A stretch of DNA of 64,000 nucleotides from Verrucomicrobiaceae bacterium (GTDB lineage Bacteria > Verrucomicrobiota > Verrucomicrobiia > Verrucomicrobiales > Verrucomicrobiaceae): contig JAEUHJ010000204.1 in NCBI GenBank assembly GCA_016795375.1, forward strand, positions 28,454-92,453. Direction: 5' to 3'. Position numbers and translations under genes: made by a program. Under the pieces are notes generated by a model. It worked only from the letters and a program-made list of their open reading frames with translations, did no database searches and was not told the origin of the DNA. Shown here piece after piece: positions 17,601 through 30,300 of this stretch (position 1 is its first letter; each line of letters begins with the position of its first letter).

Positions 17601-18052
17601 CCTACAAAACGCAGCCGAACCGTTATGTGCGGACGTGGAAGGTGATGGGCAAGATGGAGCAGAAGGATGTCGATCATGTGCGGCATGTGGGCAGCTTTGC
17701 CCTGAATGACGAAAAGTATGCCTACCCGTGGCAGATCGCGTTCAGCCAGGTGAACGGCGAGCTGCCGCTGGCTGAACTGCCACCGGCGCAGCGGATGTAT
17801 CCGTGGTTTCCTAAAATCGCGCAATTTGGGCTGAAACTGGACGGTGGTGGGAAGGTGAAACTGGGTTTCAGCGCGGTGAAGGGGATTGTTGTGGCGGTGG
17901 ACGGGACAGAATTGAAGGAGCTAAATGCCTTGCAAGCGCTCGAATTGAGCGCTGGCACGCATCGTGTCAGCGTGCTGATCACTCGTGACGCTGGGGAACT
18001 GGCGGCATTCCGGGTGGAAATCCTAGATGGTGCTGCTGTGGCGGTGCCGTGA
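14654..18052 (+). CDS. PVC-type membrane-bound dehydrogenase with CxxCH heme-binding domain
   Basis: 1132 residues. Signal peptide MISRLALFLVCSIGFARA. Residues ~25-380 form the N-terminal beta-propeller 'putative membrane-bound dehydrogenase' domain of Pirellula/Verrucomicrobium type (EVNLFAAEPMIQKPVQMNWD, VVVLEDMNGDGKADRSTSF, INPWGFEFDRWGQ, DGALYIADWYNPII). Residues ~395-830 are HEAT-like helical repeats. The CxxCH heme domain follows, with Cys858-Thr-Thr-Cys861-His862, and the matching LVDFVRFLSEL-type box appears as DLVRFLSELGREG near 975. A further ~150-residue C-terminal region (from ~985) ends in a beta module (GTHRVSVLITRDAGELAAF) and is an addition to the core layout. The family is expanded in PVC bacteria and presumed to oxidise sugars or alcohols in the periplasm; the substrate is unknown. 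The HEAT-to-heme order is standard for the group. Confidence 0.93.
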   Translation: MISRLALFLVCSIGFARASQPTSLADMPDANPEAELKAFVVPEGLEVNLFAAEPMIQKPVQMNWDAQGRLWVVCSSTYPQIKPGESAKDQVVVLEDMNGDGKADRSTSFAEGLHIPTALAPGDGGLYVANSTEVLFLKDTNGDLKADERNIILSGFGTEDTHHLLHTFRWGPEGMLYFLQSIYIHTHMETPHGVRRLMGGGIWEFRPETRRAEILSKGLINPWGFEFDRWGQSFACDGAGGEGINFIFPGSVFATSPGAKRILHGLSPGQPKQCGLEIVEDPHFPEDWQGSFVLNDFRGNRVNRFKLTPSGSGYIAKQMPDVLASTHRAFRPIDVKVGPDGALYIADWYNPIIQHGEVDFRDPRRDHAHGRIWRVTAKGRLLSAKPKIAGASTAELLEMLKSDRAYMRRFAKRELRDQGAAKVTAELDAWAAKQTDGHALLEAAWAREGVNAFSPVIWRKLWENSDYRIRAAALRILSHRWREFPDAMKVLEAGVADENPQVRLWALAVLADMRRPGAISVALKVLDKPVDESLDFLLELTCREQADVWMPAVVSGKLKLDERPKHLVYAMKSTGRSDALPPLFTELKEGKLGVEDAAAVLAMAGDSADAAQAKTMTGMVNDAAMAAHYIGLQDALVKAATDRKVIPEGAAETVMAWFARPEPHVVHRAAILAGLWKVEAARDKLVALLTGAKTIPPIRDGAVRGLTALGGTKTRDLFDKLFVESADPGLKALMIDGLTSVGPQIAAKRAVEILEKADVEGAKPVLTAFLKNKQLPGALAKALAGRTIPDLVAVEGIRMVSSRGIQGPLAEALKTAGHVKQMDKPLTGPEMAALVEKVKTSGDPARGEAVYRRQQLLCTTCHAIGESGGVLGPNLVSIGASAPVDYLIESLLEPSKKIKEGYHMVVVNKKDGGVVSGGLVNDGAEELTIRDPANQTVKVAKSAVASRQMSPVSMMPPGLTASLREDEFVDLVRFLSELGREGAYKTQPNRYVRTWKVMGKMEQKDVDHVRHVGSFALNDEKYAYPWQIAFSQVNGELPLAELPPAQRMYPWFPKIAQFGLKLDGGGKVKLGFSAVKGIVVAVDGTELKELNALQALELSAGTHRVSVLITRDAGELAAFRVEILDGAAVAVP

Positions 18053-18094
18053 AGCTTGGGAAATCTGAAAATTTGTATTGTCCATGTATTTGCG

Positions 18095-18124
18095 TTGACG
18101 CTGGACGGACGACCTCGCTATTCT
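18095..18124 (+). promoter_or_regulatory. Candidate sigma70 promoter of the giant gene
   Basis: TTGACG (18095-18100) and TATTCT (18119-18124) are separated by 18 bases; the matches are 5/6 and 4/6. Transcription would start near 18131, leaving a ~209-nt leader that begins just before a strong hairpin. Nothing else in the 287-bp gap fits as well. Confidence 0.45.
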
Positions 18125-18137
18125 CTGAACGTAATGC

Positions 18138-18172
18138 CCGGAAATCTTGTCACACGGTGGCAAGATTTCTGG
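18138..18172 (+). promoter_or_regulatory. 16-bp stem-loop at the 5' end of the giant gene's leader
   Basis: Bases 18138-18153 pair without interruption with 18157-18172 around an ACG triloop: 14 Watson-Crick pairs and two G-U wobbles. The core GAAATCTTG/CAAGATTTC is perfect. No T-run follows at once, so it is not a classical terminator. Near the predicted transcript start it could protect the very long mRNA or be a binding site. Confidence 0.6.
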
Positions 18173-18206
18173 CGCTATTCGCAATATTGTTCATGCCTCG
18201 TTTTTT

Positions 18207-18256
18207 CACCGCCCCTCAATTGATTCCAAGCATGGCTTGGCTGTCCTTGGGCGGTG
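18207..18256 (+). promoter_or_regulatory. Nested hairpin in the giant gene's leader
   Basis: The outer stem CACCGCCC (18207-18214) / GGGCGGTG (18249-18256) encloses the inner stem CCAAGC (18226-18231) / GCTTGG (18235-18240) with an ATG triloop. It lies 84 bases before the start codon, and the region between it and the ATG has no Shine-Dalgarno sequence. Confidence 0.45.
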
Positions 18257-18339
18257 CTATGTCACCGCCGGTTTCCGACCGGATTTTTTCCCTCACTGCC
18301 GCCCCCTTTTGATTCCAGCTCCCGCTGCTCTTTAACACG

Positions 18340-21300
18340 ATGAAAACACTCCGCAGATACCGCCTCTTGCTCGGATGGTTCATGACCTTCCTGGTGTTCA
18401 GCCTGCAGGTTGCCACGCCGTTGCGTGCGGCGACCGTGTTGTGGAATCCGTTTGGATCGCCTGTCAGTTCAGGAGATTGGGACACGAGCACGGCGAACTG
18501 GGGAGCCGGAGGTTCGTCACTCTGGGTCAACGCCAACAACGACATCGCCAAATTCGGGGACGCGGCCAACGGCCCGCCTTCCTCGGTATTCATCACCGCG
18601 CCTGTATCCGCCGGAGGGCTTTTTCTGGAGGCGCAAAGTTCAAGCGCGATGGATTTTTCATTGATCGCGAGTGGGGTGAATCCGGCGGACAACACGTTGA
18701 ATTTTGCGGGTGGTACTCCAACGGTTCATTTCAAAGGGAGTTCAGCACTGGGTTCGGACCATAGAGCAAGCATCAATGCGAAGCTGACGGGAACCCAGGG
18801 CCTGATCGTGGAATTTGAGGACACCGCCGGCACGCCAGGGAGCGGCTATGGCGTTTTGAAACTCGGGCAGGCGAATTTCAATTACGCCAGCACCTTGAGC
18901 GGGGGAATCACAGTCAAGAACAAGGCAGGTCTGGCGGTGGCTGTTTCCCCCTCGGATCTGGTCGGCGGAAATCATCCCTTGGGGACGAATACCATCACCC
19001 TGGAGGGAGGATCGAAGTTCGAAATCAGTGGGGACAAGACGTCCAATGGATTGTCCGGAAGGGTGTTCGCCACAAATGGCACCGGCGACACCAGTCGTGT
19101 GGATTTCACCGGTATGGCGAGCAGCCTGCGCACAGACAACCTGCTCAACAACCTGAACATCAACGCCTCCAACACGGCGGTGCAATGGCAGGGCAAGGTG
19201 GAAATCGGGACGGCGGGTGCCTACACATTCTTTGCCAGTTCGGACGATGGCAGCAGGATTTTCATCGACGGGCAACTTGTGGTCAACAATGACGGTGGCA
19301 AAGGCAACACGGATCTTTCCAGCGCGCCCATCTTTCTGTCGTCGGGGTTGCATGACATCCGGGTGGACTATGTGCAGGGCGGAGGCGGGGCGAACATCAA
19401 TCTGGGCTATGCGGGGCCGGACACTGACGGCAGCAACGGGCAGGTTCGAACGGTGATTCCGTTCAGCAAGCTTTACCAGGCGGACGTGAACGGGCTGGCC
19501 GGGGTGAGCACCGCGTTGCAGCTCGGGAACGGGCTGAATGTGACCGGGAATGCCTTGGTGGACCTGCGAAACGCCAGCTTCAGCTCCGCCCAGTTGGGAC
19601 GCCTGCAAATGAGCAATGACGCGACGCTGACCGTGAAATCCACTGACTTGACCGGCAATCAGGTCGTGGGAGACGGGGCCGGCTTTGGCAAGACCCTTCG
19701 GTTTGGCGGAACCACCGGTGATCCGACAATTTTCGGCACGCCGTCGTCCTCGGGGACGCACACGGTGACTTTTGCCTCGGACGTGAATGTTGCCTTTGAC
19801 GGGGTCGTCACTGACGAGGGGCGCACGATGACCATCGAGAAGACGGGGGCTGGTTGGCTGTCTTTCAACCAGACTGGCAGCGCCAATACTCTCGGCTCCG
19901 CCAGCAACATTCTGATGACCGGCAGCTCCACGGCACAAACCGCCACGTTCGGCAGTTATGACAGCGGCTTCTATCGCAGCACGCTGACCACGGGAAGCAC
20001 CGCAGGATTGTCAGTCGGGATGACGGTCAGTGGCAGCGGCATTCCTGCTGGAGCGGTGATCGTCGAGATCGTGGATGGCACGACTTTCAAAATCACCGGC
20101 AATGCCTCCGCGCTCGTGCCGAGCACCAACCTGGCGTTCTCCAAAACACCCACGCTGGTGCTCACCGGCGCACCGGGGGGCAACAACCCGATCGGTTCCG
20201 CGGGTGTGGTGCTGGCAGGGGGCAATCTGGTGCTCGACTCGAAAGGTGCGACCGCCGCAGGTGTCGGGCCGGTGTTCAACAACCTGATCACCGTCAATCA
20301 AAACGCGGTGATCCAGTCCGTGGCGAATGCGTCCACCCTGACCTTGGGAGGGAACATCAGCATCGCCGGGAACAAAACCCTCGTGCTGGACGCGATCGCC
20401 GGTGGGCGTCCGGCCACTGATCCTGGCGCGAATCTGATTGTCTCCGGAGGCATCACTGGAGACAACACCACGACGCTGGTGATCCGCTCCACACAGAAAA
20501 ATGCGGGTACGACGATCAATGCGGCGGCCGCGCTGGCCAACGGAGTGGCACAGCAGACGGGATTCGCGGCACAGAGCGGCGTGGTGACGCTGAGAGGGGA
20601 TAACTCCGCGTTCAGCGGCATGTTGAGTTTTGAGACTGGATCGAATCTGCGGGTGGAAGGGGTCAGCGCGCTGTCCGGAAAAACCTTCACGATGGCCGGA
20701 GGGACGTTGCAGCTCCTGGATGATGCCGATGGCACGGGGGGCACGCAAAACCTGGCTTTCAACCATTCCATCACGGTGACTGGGAACGCCGCGTTGACGG
20801 TCGGGCGTACTGCCACCACACAGGCTCCCTACTTCCTTCAGGCGTCGAACAAGAGGGCGCAGATCAGCAGCCTCTCGATCGGCCGGCAGACTCTGAGCGT
20901 TTCCAACAACAATGATTATGGTCTGCAGGTGACCGGTGCCACCACGCTCAATGGAACCCCGACCTTCACGGTTGGCACCGGTACCGCCTCCAACGTGGTG
21001 CAGGGGCTGCATCTGGCCGGGCAGGTGACGGGAGCGGCCAGCATTCTGAAAAACGGAGGAGGGACGCTGGTTCTCGACAATGCCGCCAATTCCTTCGGCG
21101 GGGCGGTGAACTTCTCCGCTTTCGGTTCCACCAATATTTTGACCGTCGAAAGCGTGAACAATCTCGTCACCGGGCAGCGCCTGCAACCTAGCGCGGGAAT
21201 CAGTGCCGGAACCAGCGTCACGGCCGTCAATGTGCAGAATTTCGCCGGCAGCGCCGCCTCGGGCGCCACGGTGATCACCGTGGCCGCGGCAGGCGCGTTT

Positions 21301-24300
21301 GCCGTCGGAATGCCGGTGAGTGGCAACGGAGTATCCGCAGGCACGACGATCGCCGCCTTCAATGACAACGTCACGAACACCACGACGGGGGACACTTTCT
21401 TCAACCCCAACATTCTTTCAAATGTACAGGGCGGCACGAGTGACTTCCGGGTGGGGATGGCTGTCAGCGGCACCGGCATCCCGGCGGGTACGGTGGTGGT
21501 GGAGATCGTGGATGGCACGACCCTGCGGCTGAGCCAGAACATCACGCAGGACAATCCCACACTCGTGCGCCGTCAAGTGACCCTCAGCCAGGCGACCACG
21601 TCGAGTGATCCCACGCTGGTGCGCTCGCAACTGACGCTGAACCAGAATGTGGCCAGCCCGGGAACGCAGACGGTGGACGCAAACTCGATGGTGAACGTGT
21701 CCGGCGGCGTGCTGGCTTTCACCAGCGACGGAGCCTTGGGGGCTGCGACCAACGAAATCCTGGTCAACACAAATTCCACCACGACAGGATTGCGGGCGGA
21801 CGGCACGTTCAACATCCCCAACACCCGCGCCATCATTTTCAACCAGACGAACAATTCGCTGGAGGTGACCGCTGGAAACACGGTGACCATGGATGGGGCG
21901 TTCACATTCTCGAGCGCGAACAACAATCTGCAAAAGAACAACCGGGGAACGCTGGTGCTCACCCAGCCTCAGAGCACCTGGAACGGCAATCTCACCATCG
22001 GGCAGGGCGTGGTGCGCATCAACGCCGCCGCCGCCTTGGGAAATGCCGGATCGTTCAATCTGGGCACCAACGTCGCCACGGCGGCCACCCTGGTCGCCAA
22101 TGTGGCTGCGGCGCTGGAGCTCTCCGGTGGCATCACCCTCTCCGAGGCGCTGGTGTTCACACCGGGCAACAACAACACCTCCAACGGCATCAGCGGCGGC
22201 GGTGCTTTGCGGAGTGTCTCGGGCGGCAATGTCTGGAACGGCACCATCGCCATGTCCGGTGCCAGCGGTACGGACAATCAGATGCGCGCGGCGACCATCG
22301 GTGTTGATGCAGGCTCGATGCTGACGATCAATGGAGCGATGACAGCGCGCATCGGCACCGGGGGCAGCGGTCGTGGCGCCTGGTGGGGCCTGGTGGGGGC
22401 GGGTGATGGCATCGTCACAAGCACCATGACTTACAATGGCGACTTGTCTTTCGGAGCCTACTCGCTGGCGAAGGCGGGCACGGGAACCTGGGCGTTGACT
22501 GCGGCCAATGCCTTCAACGGGCAGAACGTGTATGTGAACCAGGGGACCCTGGCCCTCAATGGGACAGGCACGCTGGGAGTTCCCGGCGTCAATGGAGGAA
22601 CCGGCACGGTGTTTGTCACTTCTGGCGGTGCATTGACGTTGGACAGCACCGGCACCAACACGAGCAACCGCCTCAGCGCACGTGTGCTGACCGTGTATGG
22701 AGGCTTGGTGAACATCCTGGGCAATGCTTCCGCAACCACCAGCGAGACCACCGGTGTCCTGACATTGAATTCAGGACACTCGGTGTTCACGCTCACCCCT
22801 GGCACGGGCCAGCAGGCGAACCTCACCACCGGGGCGGTGACGCGCAACTCAGGCAGCACCGTGCTTTTCCGAGGCAATGGCCTGGGAACTGCGAATGCGG
22901 AACGGGCCAACATCCAGGCCACGGGCGCGGGTTTTGTGTTTACCGGGCAGAACGGCGCTGTTGGCGCGAAAAACAAGGGTATCCTGCCGTATGCGATCAT
23001 TGACTCCTCGTCCTCGGGCCTGGGGACTTCCTTTGCCACCGCTGATTCGGTGACGGGCGCCTTGCGCGCCCTCGACTCCACTGAGTTTGAGACGAGCATG
23101 ACGAACAACCTCGGCAACGCGGCGGTGCCGCTGAATGTCTCCCTCAGCAGCACGCAAGGCGTGGCCAACCCGCTGACGGGCAGCACCATGACCGTCAATT
23201 CGCTCACTCTTGGCAGTGGCGGTGGCATTTCCATCACTTCCGCCGAGAGCCTCATTCTGGACAGGGGCGGTGTTCTTGCCTTCAGCGGCAACACGGGCAT
23301 CAGTGGCGGGCGGCTTTCCACCTCCAGCAACCGCCAGTTCATTTTTCACGCGCTTGGAGACCTCACCGTGTCCTCGGCTATGCACGGCTCCTCGGGCGGT
23401 CTGGCAAAGTCTGGCACCGGGGTGATGACGCTGTCCAGCCAGCAGTTCTACAACGGGCTGACGTCGGTCAATCAGGGCACGCTCAAGCTGGCCGGAGGAA
23501 CCAACACTTTGTTCTTCAACAATGATTTTGCCTTGCAGGGTGGCTCGCTGGATCTCAACGGGACCATCCAGGTGCTCAACGTGCTGCGCACAGACACTGC
23601 GGTGGCCCAGAACGCCAATCTCGTGCCAGGAGTGGGCGGGAGTGTGATCAACAGCTCCGGTGCCCAGGCCACCTTGGGACTTGTCAATGCGGGCGGCAGT
23701 TTCTCAGGCACACTCAACGGCAACTTGGCGTTGGTGCGTTCCACCAATGCAGGGAGTTTCAGCGATTGGAACATCTACTCGGCCAACGCATACACTGGTG
23801 CCACCATCCTCAACGGCGGACGCACCCAGTTGCTCGGCAATGCGACGCTTGGCAGCACGTCATCCATCGAAATCAGCCAGGCCACGCTGCTGATCTCAAA
23901 CAACAATGCCACCAGCTTCCTTGACCAGCAGGTGGACAACCGGGTCAACGACACAGCCCCCATCCTGATGCGCGGCGGCATGCTGCAATACCGCGCCCGC
24001 AATGGATTCGAGGCGACGGAGGCATTTGGCGCGCTGACCCTTGCGGAGGGCAACAGCGTGATCGACGTGGCCGAGCCGGGCTCGGGTATCAACAGCTCCA
24101 CAGCCACCTTCACCGCCCTGGCCCGTCAGGCGGGTTCCCATGCCACCTTGCGCTTTTTCAACGTGGACGGCGCGCAAGGCAGCCGGGCGCGGGTGTTCAC
24201 CTCCAGCCTCAATGGAGTGGCCACCACCAACGTCGGGGATGGCCTGGTCAATCATATCATCGGCGGTTGGGCAGTGTTTGAGCGTGAGTTTGCCAGCTAC

Positions 24301-27300
24301 ACTCCGGGAACCGGGGTGGGTGCGCTGAACGGGGCGGGTTATGCCGGCTATTCCCCCAACGACATCAACACAGGCACCGCCACGGACAACATCCGACTGA
24401 CTTATCCCGCCATTTCATCCACCGGAACGGTGGGGACAAACTTGCTCACGATTGCCGACACCTCCGCCCTGAACGTGGGGGATGCTGTGCTCGGAAGCGG
24501 CATCCCGGCGGGCGCGCAAGTGGCCTCGATCATTGACGGCACCCAGTTCACTCTCAACACTCCTCTGGGAGGGGCCAATCCGACGCTGACCCTGCCGCAA
24601 CGGGTGTCGCTCACAGCAGACCGCACCATCAACAGCCTGGCGCTGGTGGTCTCCGGGGACAGCACCCTGGACCTCGGCGGACACACGCTAAATCTGGCCA
24701 GCGGCGGCCTCATCGCCTCCCAGGGTTTCAGCACCACCAATGCCCAGGTCACCGTGGTCAACAGCTCGACCACCAGCAATATCATCGAGCTTGCCAGCGT
24801 CCCCCAGAACTTTGTCATCGGCTCCACTGTGCTCGGGCGCACGGTCACCGCGGTCAATGGCCTGATGGTGACGCTTGATGGCAACGCGAACACCACCAGC
24901 AGCACGCCGACCGGGCGTGACTATGTCAGTGCTCTGTACATGCCGATCCAGATCCAGAACGGCAACCTGACCGCCGGCGGCACGCCAAACACGGCCGCTG
25001 ATCTTTATCTGCACGCCATCGGCTATGTGAACGGAAACGTAAATGTTCAAAATCGTGATGTGCTGGTCGCTTCCAACATCGTGAACAACGGCACGGGAGC
25101 GTTGACGCTGGTGATCAACGGCACGGAAGGACGCGGCAGTTTTGCCGGCATCAGCGACTTCCGCACCAATGAGCTGGTGCTCAGCGGCAACAACACCTAC
25201 ACCGGCGGCACCTTCGTGAACGCAGGCTTTGTGGTGCTGAATTCCGCCGTCGGGACCGCTTTGGGAGCCGGTGATGTCACCATCACGGGTGGAGCCAGCA
25301 CCAACGGCAGCACGTTCCAGGAGCGCACCACCACCGTGGTTTTCGGGCGGTCGAACCAGATCGCCAGCACGGCCACGGTGTCAATGCTCGGCGGCTCCAC
25401 GCTTGAACTCAACGGTTTCAACCAGACCCTCGGCGGCCTGGTGTTCAGCAACACGGGTGGCAGCACGCCGACGCTGATGGCCGGCACCGGCGTGCTGACG
25501 CTGAATGGTGACATCACGGCCACGTCTTCCAACCTGGGAGCCAACACGGCATCCACCATCACCACGGGTTCGGTTTATTCGCGCCTCGTCACCGGCAGCA
25601 ATACAATCACCCTGGGCTCGACGGCCGGTCTGACGGTGGGGACTGTGGTGAGCGGCAGCGGCATTGCCGGCGGCACCACCATCGCTGCCATCAACAACGC
25701 CACCACCGTCACGCTGTCATCAAACGCGACGGCGACTGGAAACAGCCTGCTGACCTTCGGTGGCCTGGGTTCCATCAACCTGGGAGGCTCGAACCGTACC
25801 TTCGACGTGTCTGCGGTGACGGCCAATGGGGTCAGCCTGGCGCCGTTGCTGCCGTCGATGAACATCACCGGCACCATGACGGGGGCCGCCGGGGTCATCA
25901 AGACGGGTAACGGCCTCTTGCAGCTCAGTGGAGCCAGCACATTCAGCGGAGGCGTTGATCTGCAGGCCGGGGGGATATTGGTCTCCGCCAGCAGCACATT
26001 CAACAATGGTACTCCCGGCGTGGTGTCCGCAGGACCGCTGGGTACGGGCGCTGTGACGCTGGCCGCCGGCACCCGTCTTCTTTCCAATGGAAACTTCATC
26101 ATCGGCAACAACGTGACCGCTGCCGGGAATTTCAACTTTGACAGCACGGCGGCCGCGGGCACCAACCTCACTCTCAGCGGTACGGTCACTCTGCCCGGCT
26201 CTCTCATCATTGATGTCAACAATCCGGGCATGACGGCCGCTCTGGGTACTATCAGCCGGGCGGGCGGGCCGGGAAGCATCAACATCACGAAAACCGGCCT
26301 GGGCACCCTGGCGCTTGGCGGGATGACGGCTGGAAACACCGTCAATCTGACGCTCAGTGGCGGCGGCCTTTCACTTCTGCATGACGGGGATGGTACTGGA
26401 TCGCGTCAGGTCGTCAATTCGGGGGTCACCCTCAATGCCTCAGGTCCGGTGAACCTGACGGTGGGGCGCCTTGGCGGCACTTATGCTCCGCTGTTCACTT
26501 CCGCCTCAAACAAGACCGTGCAACTGGCGGCCTTCACACTGAACGGGCCGCTCACCGTCACCAACAACCACGGTCATGGCCTTGAGATCACAGGCACGGC
26601 AACCCTGGGCAGCGGGCAGATCATCAATGTCGCGAACGCGAGTGACTCCAACCGGGTTGCGGGACTCACATTTTCCGGCGCGGTTGCCGGAGCCTCAGGC
26701 ATCATCAAAACCGGGCCTGGGACGCTGGCTCTGACAGGCACGAACAGCTTCACCGGCCTGGTGGATGTGCAGGGTGGGGTGATCGCGGTGAACACCGATG
26801 CAGCGCTGGGCAATGCCGCCAACCAGGTGGCTTTGAACATCAATGCCGCCACCGGCGCGGGTTTGCGGGCCACCGGAACCTTTGCGACGAGTCGCGTGAT
26901 CCAGCTCAATCGCGCCAGCAATGCGATCGAGGTGACAAGTGGCAACATACTGACCCTGAACAGCGCCTTCATCCTCGGCACCGTCAGCAACGCCCTGCGC
27001 AAGAACGACAACGGCACGCTGGTGCTTGCAGCTGCGAACAGCACCTGGACTGGAGGACTCACCATCGGCGCGGGCGCGGTACGGATCACCCACAACAATG
27101 CGCTGGGAACCACGGGTGGCAGCACCGTGGTGAGCGGGACGGGGGCGGCGTTGCAACTCGGGGGCGTCACCATCGCAGAGCCGTTGACGTTGAACGGAAC
27201 TGGCATCAACGGGGAAGGGGCCTTGCAGGCGTTCTCCGGCATCAGTACCGTCAATGGAACCGTGACCTTGGGATCTGCGGCGACCATTGGAGCGAATACG

Positions 27301-30300
27301 GGAGCGACCCTCAATCTGACCGGGGCGCTCAGCAGCGCCCAGGCGCTCACTTTCGTGGGGGCTGGCAGCATCAACAAAACCACCACGGGTTTCGGTGCGG
27401 TGAGTTCCATCACCAAGCAGGGCGGCGGCACTTTCACACTCGACGTGACCAGCGGTTCGTTTGGAGGCAGCCTGGTTGTCAATGAAGGCACGTTCACGAT
27501 GAACTCCGGTGTCACGATTGGCGGCACGGGTACGATCACCATTCAGGGGCCCTCAGGAGTGCTGAACCTCCTGGGAGGACTGGATCATATGACTGGAGCC
27601 AGGGCGCTGACCTTGATTGGAGGTACATTCACTGTGGCGGGCGGGTCGGGTTCCACGGAGACGCTTGGGGCACTGACCACGGCACGCGGCGCCACCAATG
27701 TGTTCAACTTCAACCCTGGTGGCACCAGCACGCTGACTTTTGACCGTTGGAACAACAATGGCGACTCAAGCACCAGCTTCGTTGGAACATCTCTTGGCTC
27801 TGCCACCAGCCGCATCCTCTTCACCAATGCCCCCGGAGCAGTGAGCACCGCCGGCATGATCAACAATGTGCTCCAGAGGAGCACCATCACCGTTGGCGGT
27901 GCCACCCATTTCGCTTCCTACAATCATAATGGCTCGACGGCCAACACCAACGGCATCCAGGCTTTCACGAATTATAATGTCACCAACAACATCGACACGG
28001 CGTCATCGACCCACACACTGAACATCACCAGCACGCCGGTCTTCACGGGAACCACGAACCGGACTCTCAATGCGATCAGGCTCGACAAGACAGGTGGAGG
28101 CATCAACATCGGCAATGGCATCTCCCAGCAGGGGGCCACGCTGACCCTCACCGCTGGTGCGATTCTCAATGCCGTCGGCAACAACAGCCTCGACAGCGCC
28201 CTGCGCATTCATTTCAGCCCCCAGGCCCATGTCGCGGTGGCAGCGGGGACGATCCTCACCAGCAACAGCCTGCTGACCGGCACCGGCGGGTTTGTCAAAG
28301 ACCTCGGCGGCACACTGGTCATCAACGCGCCGGACGATCGGGCTGGCATCGCCAACATCAGCGGCCAGACATTGACTGGAAACTTTGTCATCAACGCCGG
28401 AACGGTGAAACTGGGCGGTGGCAACAACACCTTGACCCCCAATCAGTTCCTGATCATCGCCCCTGGCGCCACGCTCGACTTGAACGGCACGTCCCAGTTT
28501 GCGTTTGGTACACGCGGGGATGGCGCGGCACTGCAAGGCAACGCGGGCACCATCACCAACAGCAACGCCGCGGCCGCTGCGCTCATTCTGGGCGCTGACA
28601 ACGGCGGCTTTAACTGGGGAGGAGTCATCAAGCAGGAATCTGGAGCGGGGGCGATGAGCTTTCTCAAGAGCAGCCCGCAGACCTATGTGTTGCTGAATGA
28701 AAGCACTTACAGCGGGGACACCATTTTCGCGGGAGGGACAAACTACCTGGCTGATGGCGGCAGGTTGACAAACACGGCATCCATCGGAGTCCACTACGCC
28801 GTGCTGCGTCTGGATGACAACTTCAACTTTGCCCTGACCAACCGCGTGAACACAGGCGCGGACATCACTTTGCGCGGCGGATCGCTGGTTTATGTGGGGC
28901 GCGCGCAGACGGAATCAGCACAGTCTGTGGGGGACGTCATCCTGGCGGAAGGCTACAACATGATCCAGTCCGCCAATGGTGGCACCGGCATCAATTCAGC
29001 CACGCTGACACTCTCATCCCTGTCGCGCTCGCCCGGATCGGCGGCGACGGTGCGTTTTCCGGACAACAGCCTCGGCGTGGTCGGCAATGTCGGACGTATC
29101 CTGATCTCCAACTTGAACGGGGTGGACACCACCACTGGAGTGGTGGGGGCTGGATTGACTCGCAACCTCATCGGCCCGTGGGCGGTGGTTGACCGTGAAT
29201 GGGCCAGCTACATCCCTGATCTTGGCGTCGGGCGCCTGAATCAGACGGGCTTTGCTGGATACTCCACCAACACACTCAATGGAACCCCGCTGGCCACCGA
29301 CAACATCCGTGCCACGGGCAGTGTGGGGGCTTTGTCCGCCAACACGACAGTCAATACCTTCGCCATGGTCAATCCGGGATCCGCGCAGACCACGGTCGAT
29401 CTAGGCGGCTTCCAATTGACGCTTCAGGGCGGGGGGCTGCTGCTGGCGCACAACGGAGACAACCGCAACATCACGATCACCAATGGCACGATCACCAGCG
29501 GAACGCTGAATGCCGCCAGCGACCTCTATGTGCATGCGCTGCCCTATGGGGGCACCAATCGCACCGCGGTCATCGGCGCTGCCATTGAGAACAATGGCAG
29601 CGGCGCGGTGCGCCTGGTCTATTCCGGCAGTGACGGCGCGGCGAATGTGACCCTCAACGGCACCAATACCTACACCGGAGGCACGGTCGTCAATGGTGGC
29701 GTCCTGGTCATTGGCTCCACGGGTTCGATCGCTGGCGGAGGCATCACTATCAGCGGGGGGGCGCAGTCAGGCAGCGGCATCCTTGCGCAGCAGGCGGGCG
29801 GCGTGATCGCCTCCAGCAACGTGGTGACCATCAATGGCAGCGGACTTCTGGTTCTGGCAGGTGAGCAGACGTTGCAGGGACTTGTTTTCAATGGCAACGG
29901 CGGCGGCACGGCGGCACCCACGGCCAGTTCCGGCGAGGGGTTGTTGACGATTGGTTCGGGCGGCATTGTTTCCAATCCGTTCAATCCCGCCGCCGCCCCC
30001 CTGGTTGTGGGACGCATCGACCTCGGTGCGACAGCGAACACAGTCACGGTCAACACCTATGACTTCAACAGCTTCACCAATTTCGCGCCGACCACGGCCG
30101 GTTTGGTACTCGGCGGCCTGCTTGGCTCGTCAGGAGGCTTCACCAAGAACGGCAACGGGGTTCTGCAAATCAACCAGTCCACTTTCACCGGCGGCCTGAA
30201 CGTCGCCGCCGGCGGCATCCAATCTGGCGCGATCAACAGCGGGTCTCGTTTCTCCACGCTCACCTTGCAATCGGGCACCCGCCTCAATCTCAACGGGCAG

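Noticed and set aside
18049..18312. Possible 87-codon gene in the leader of the giant
   Set aside because: Covers the promoter and both hairpins, has no ribosome site, and its sequence is not protein-like.
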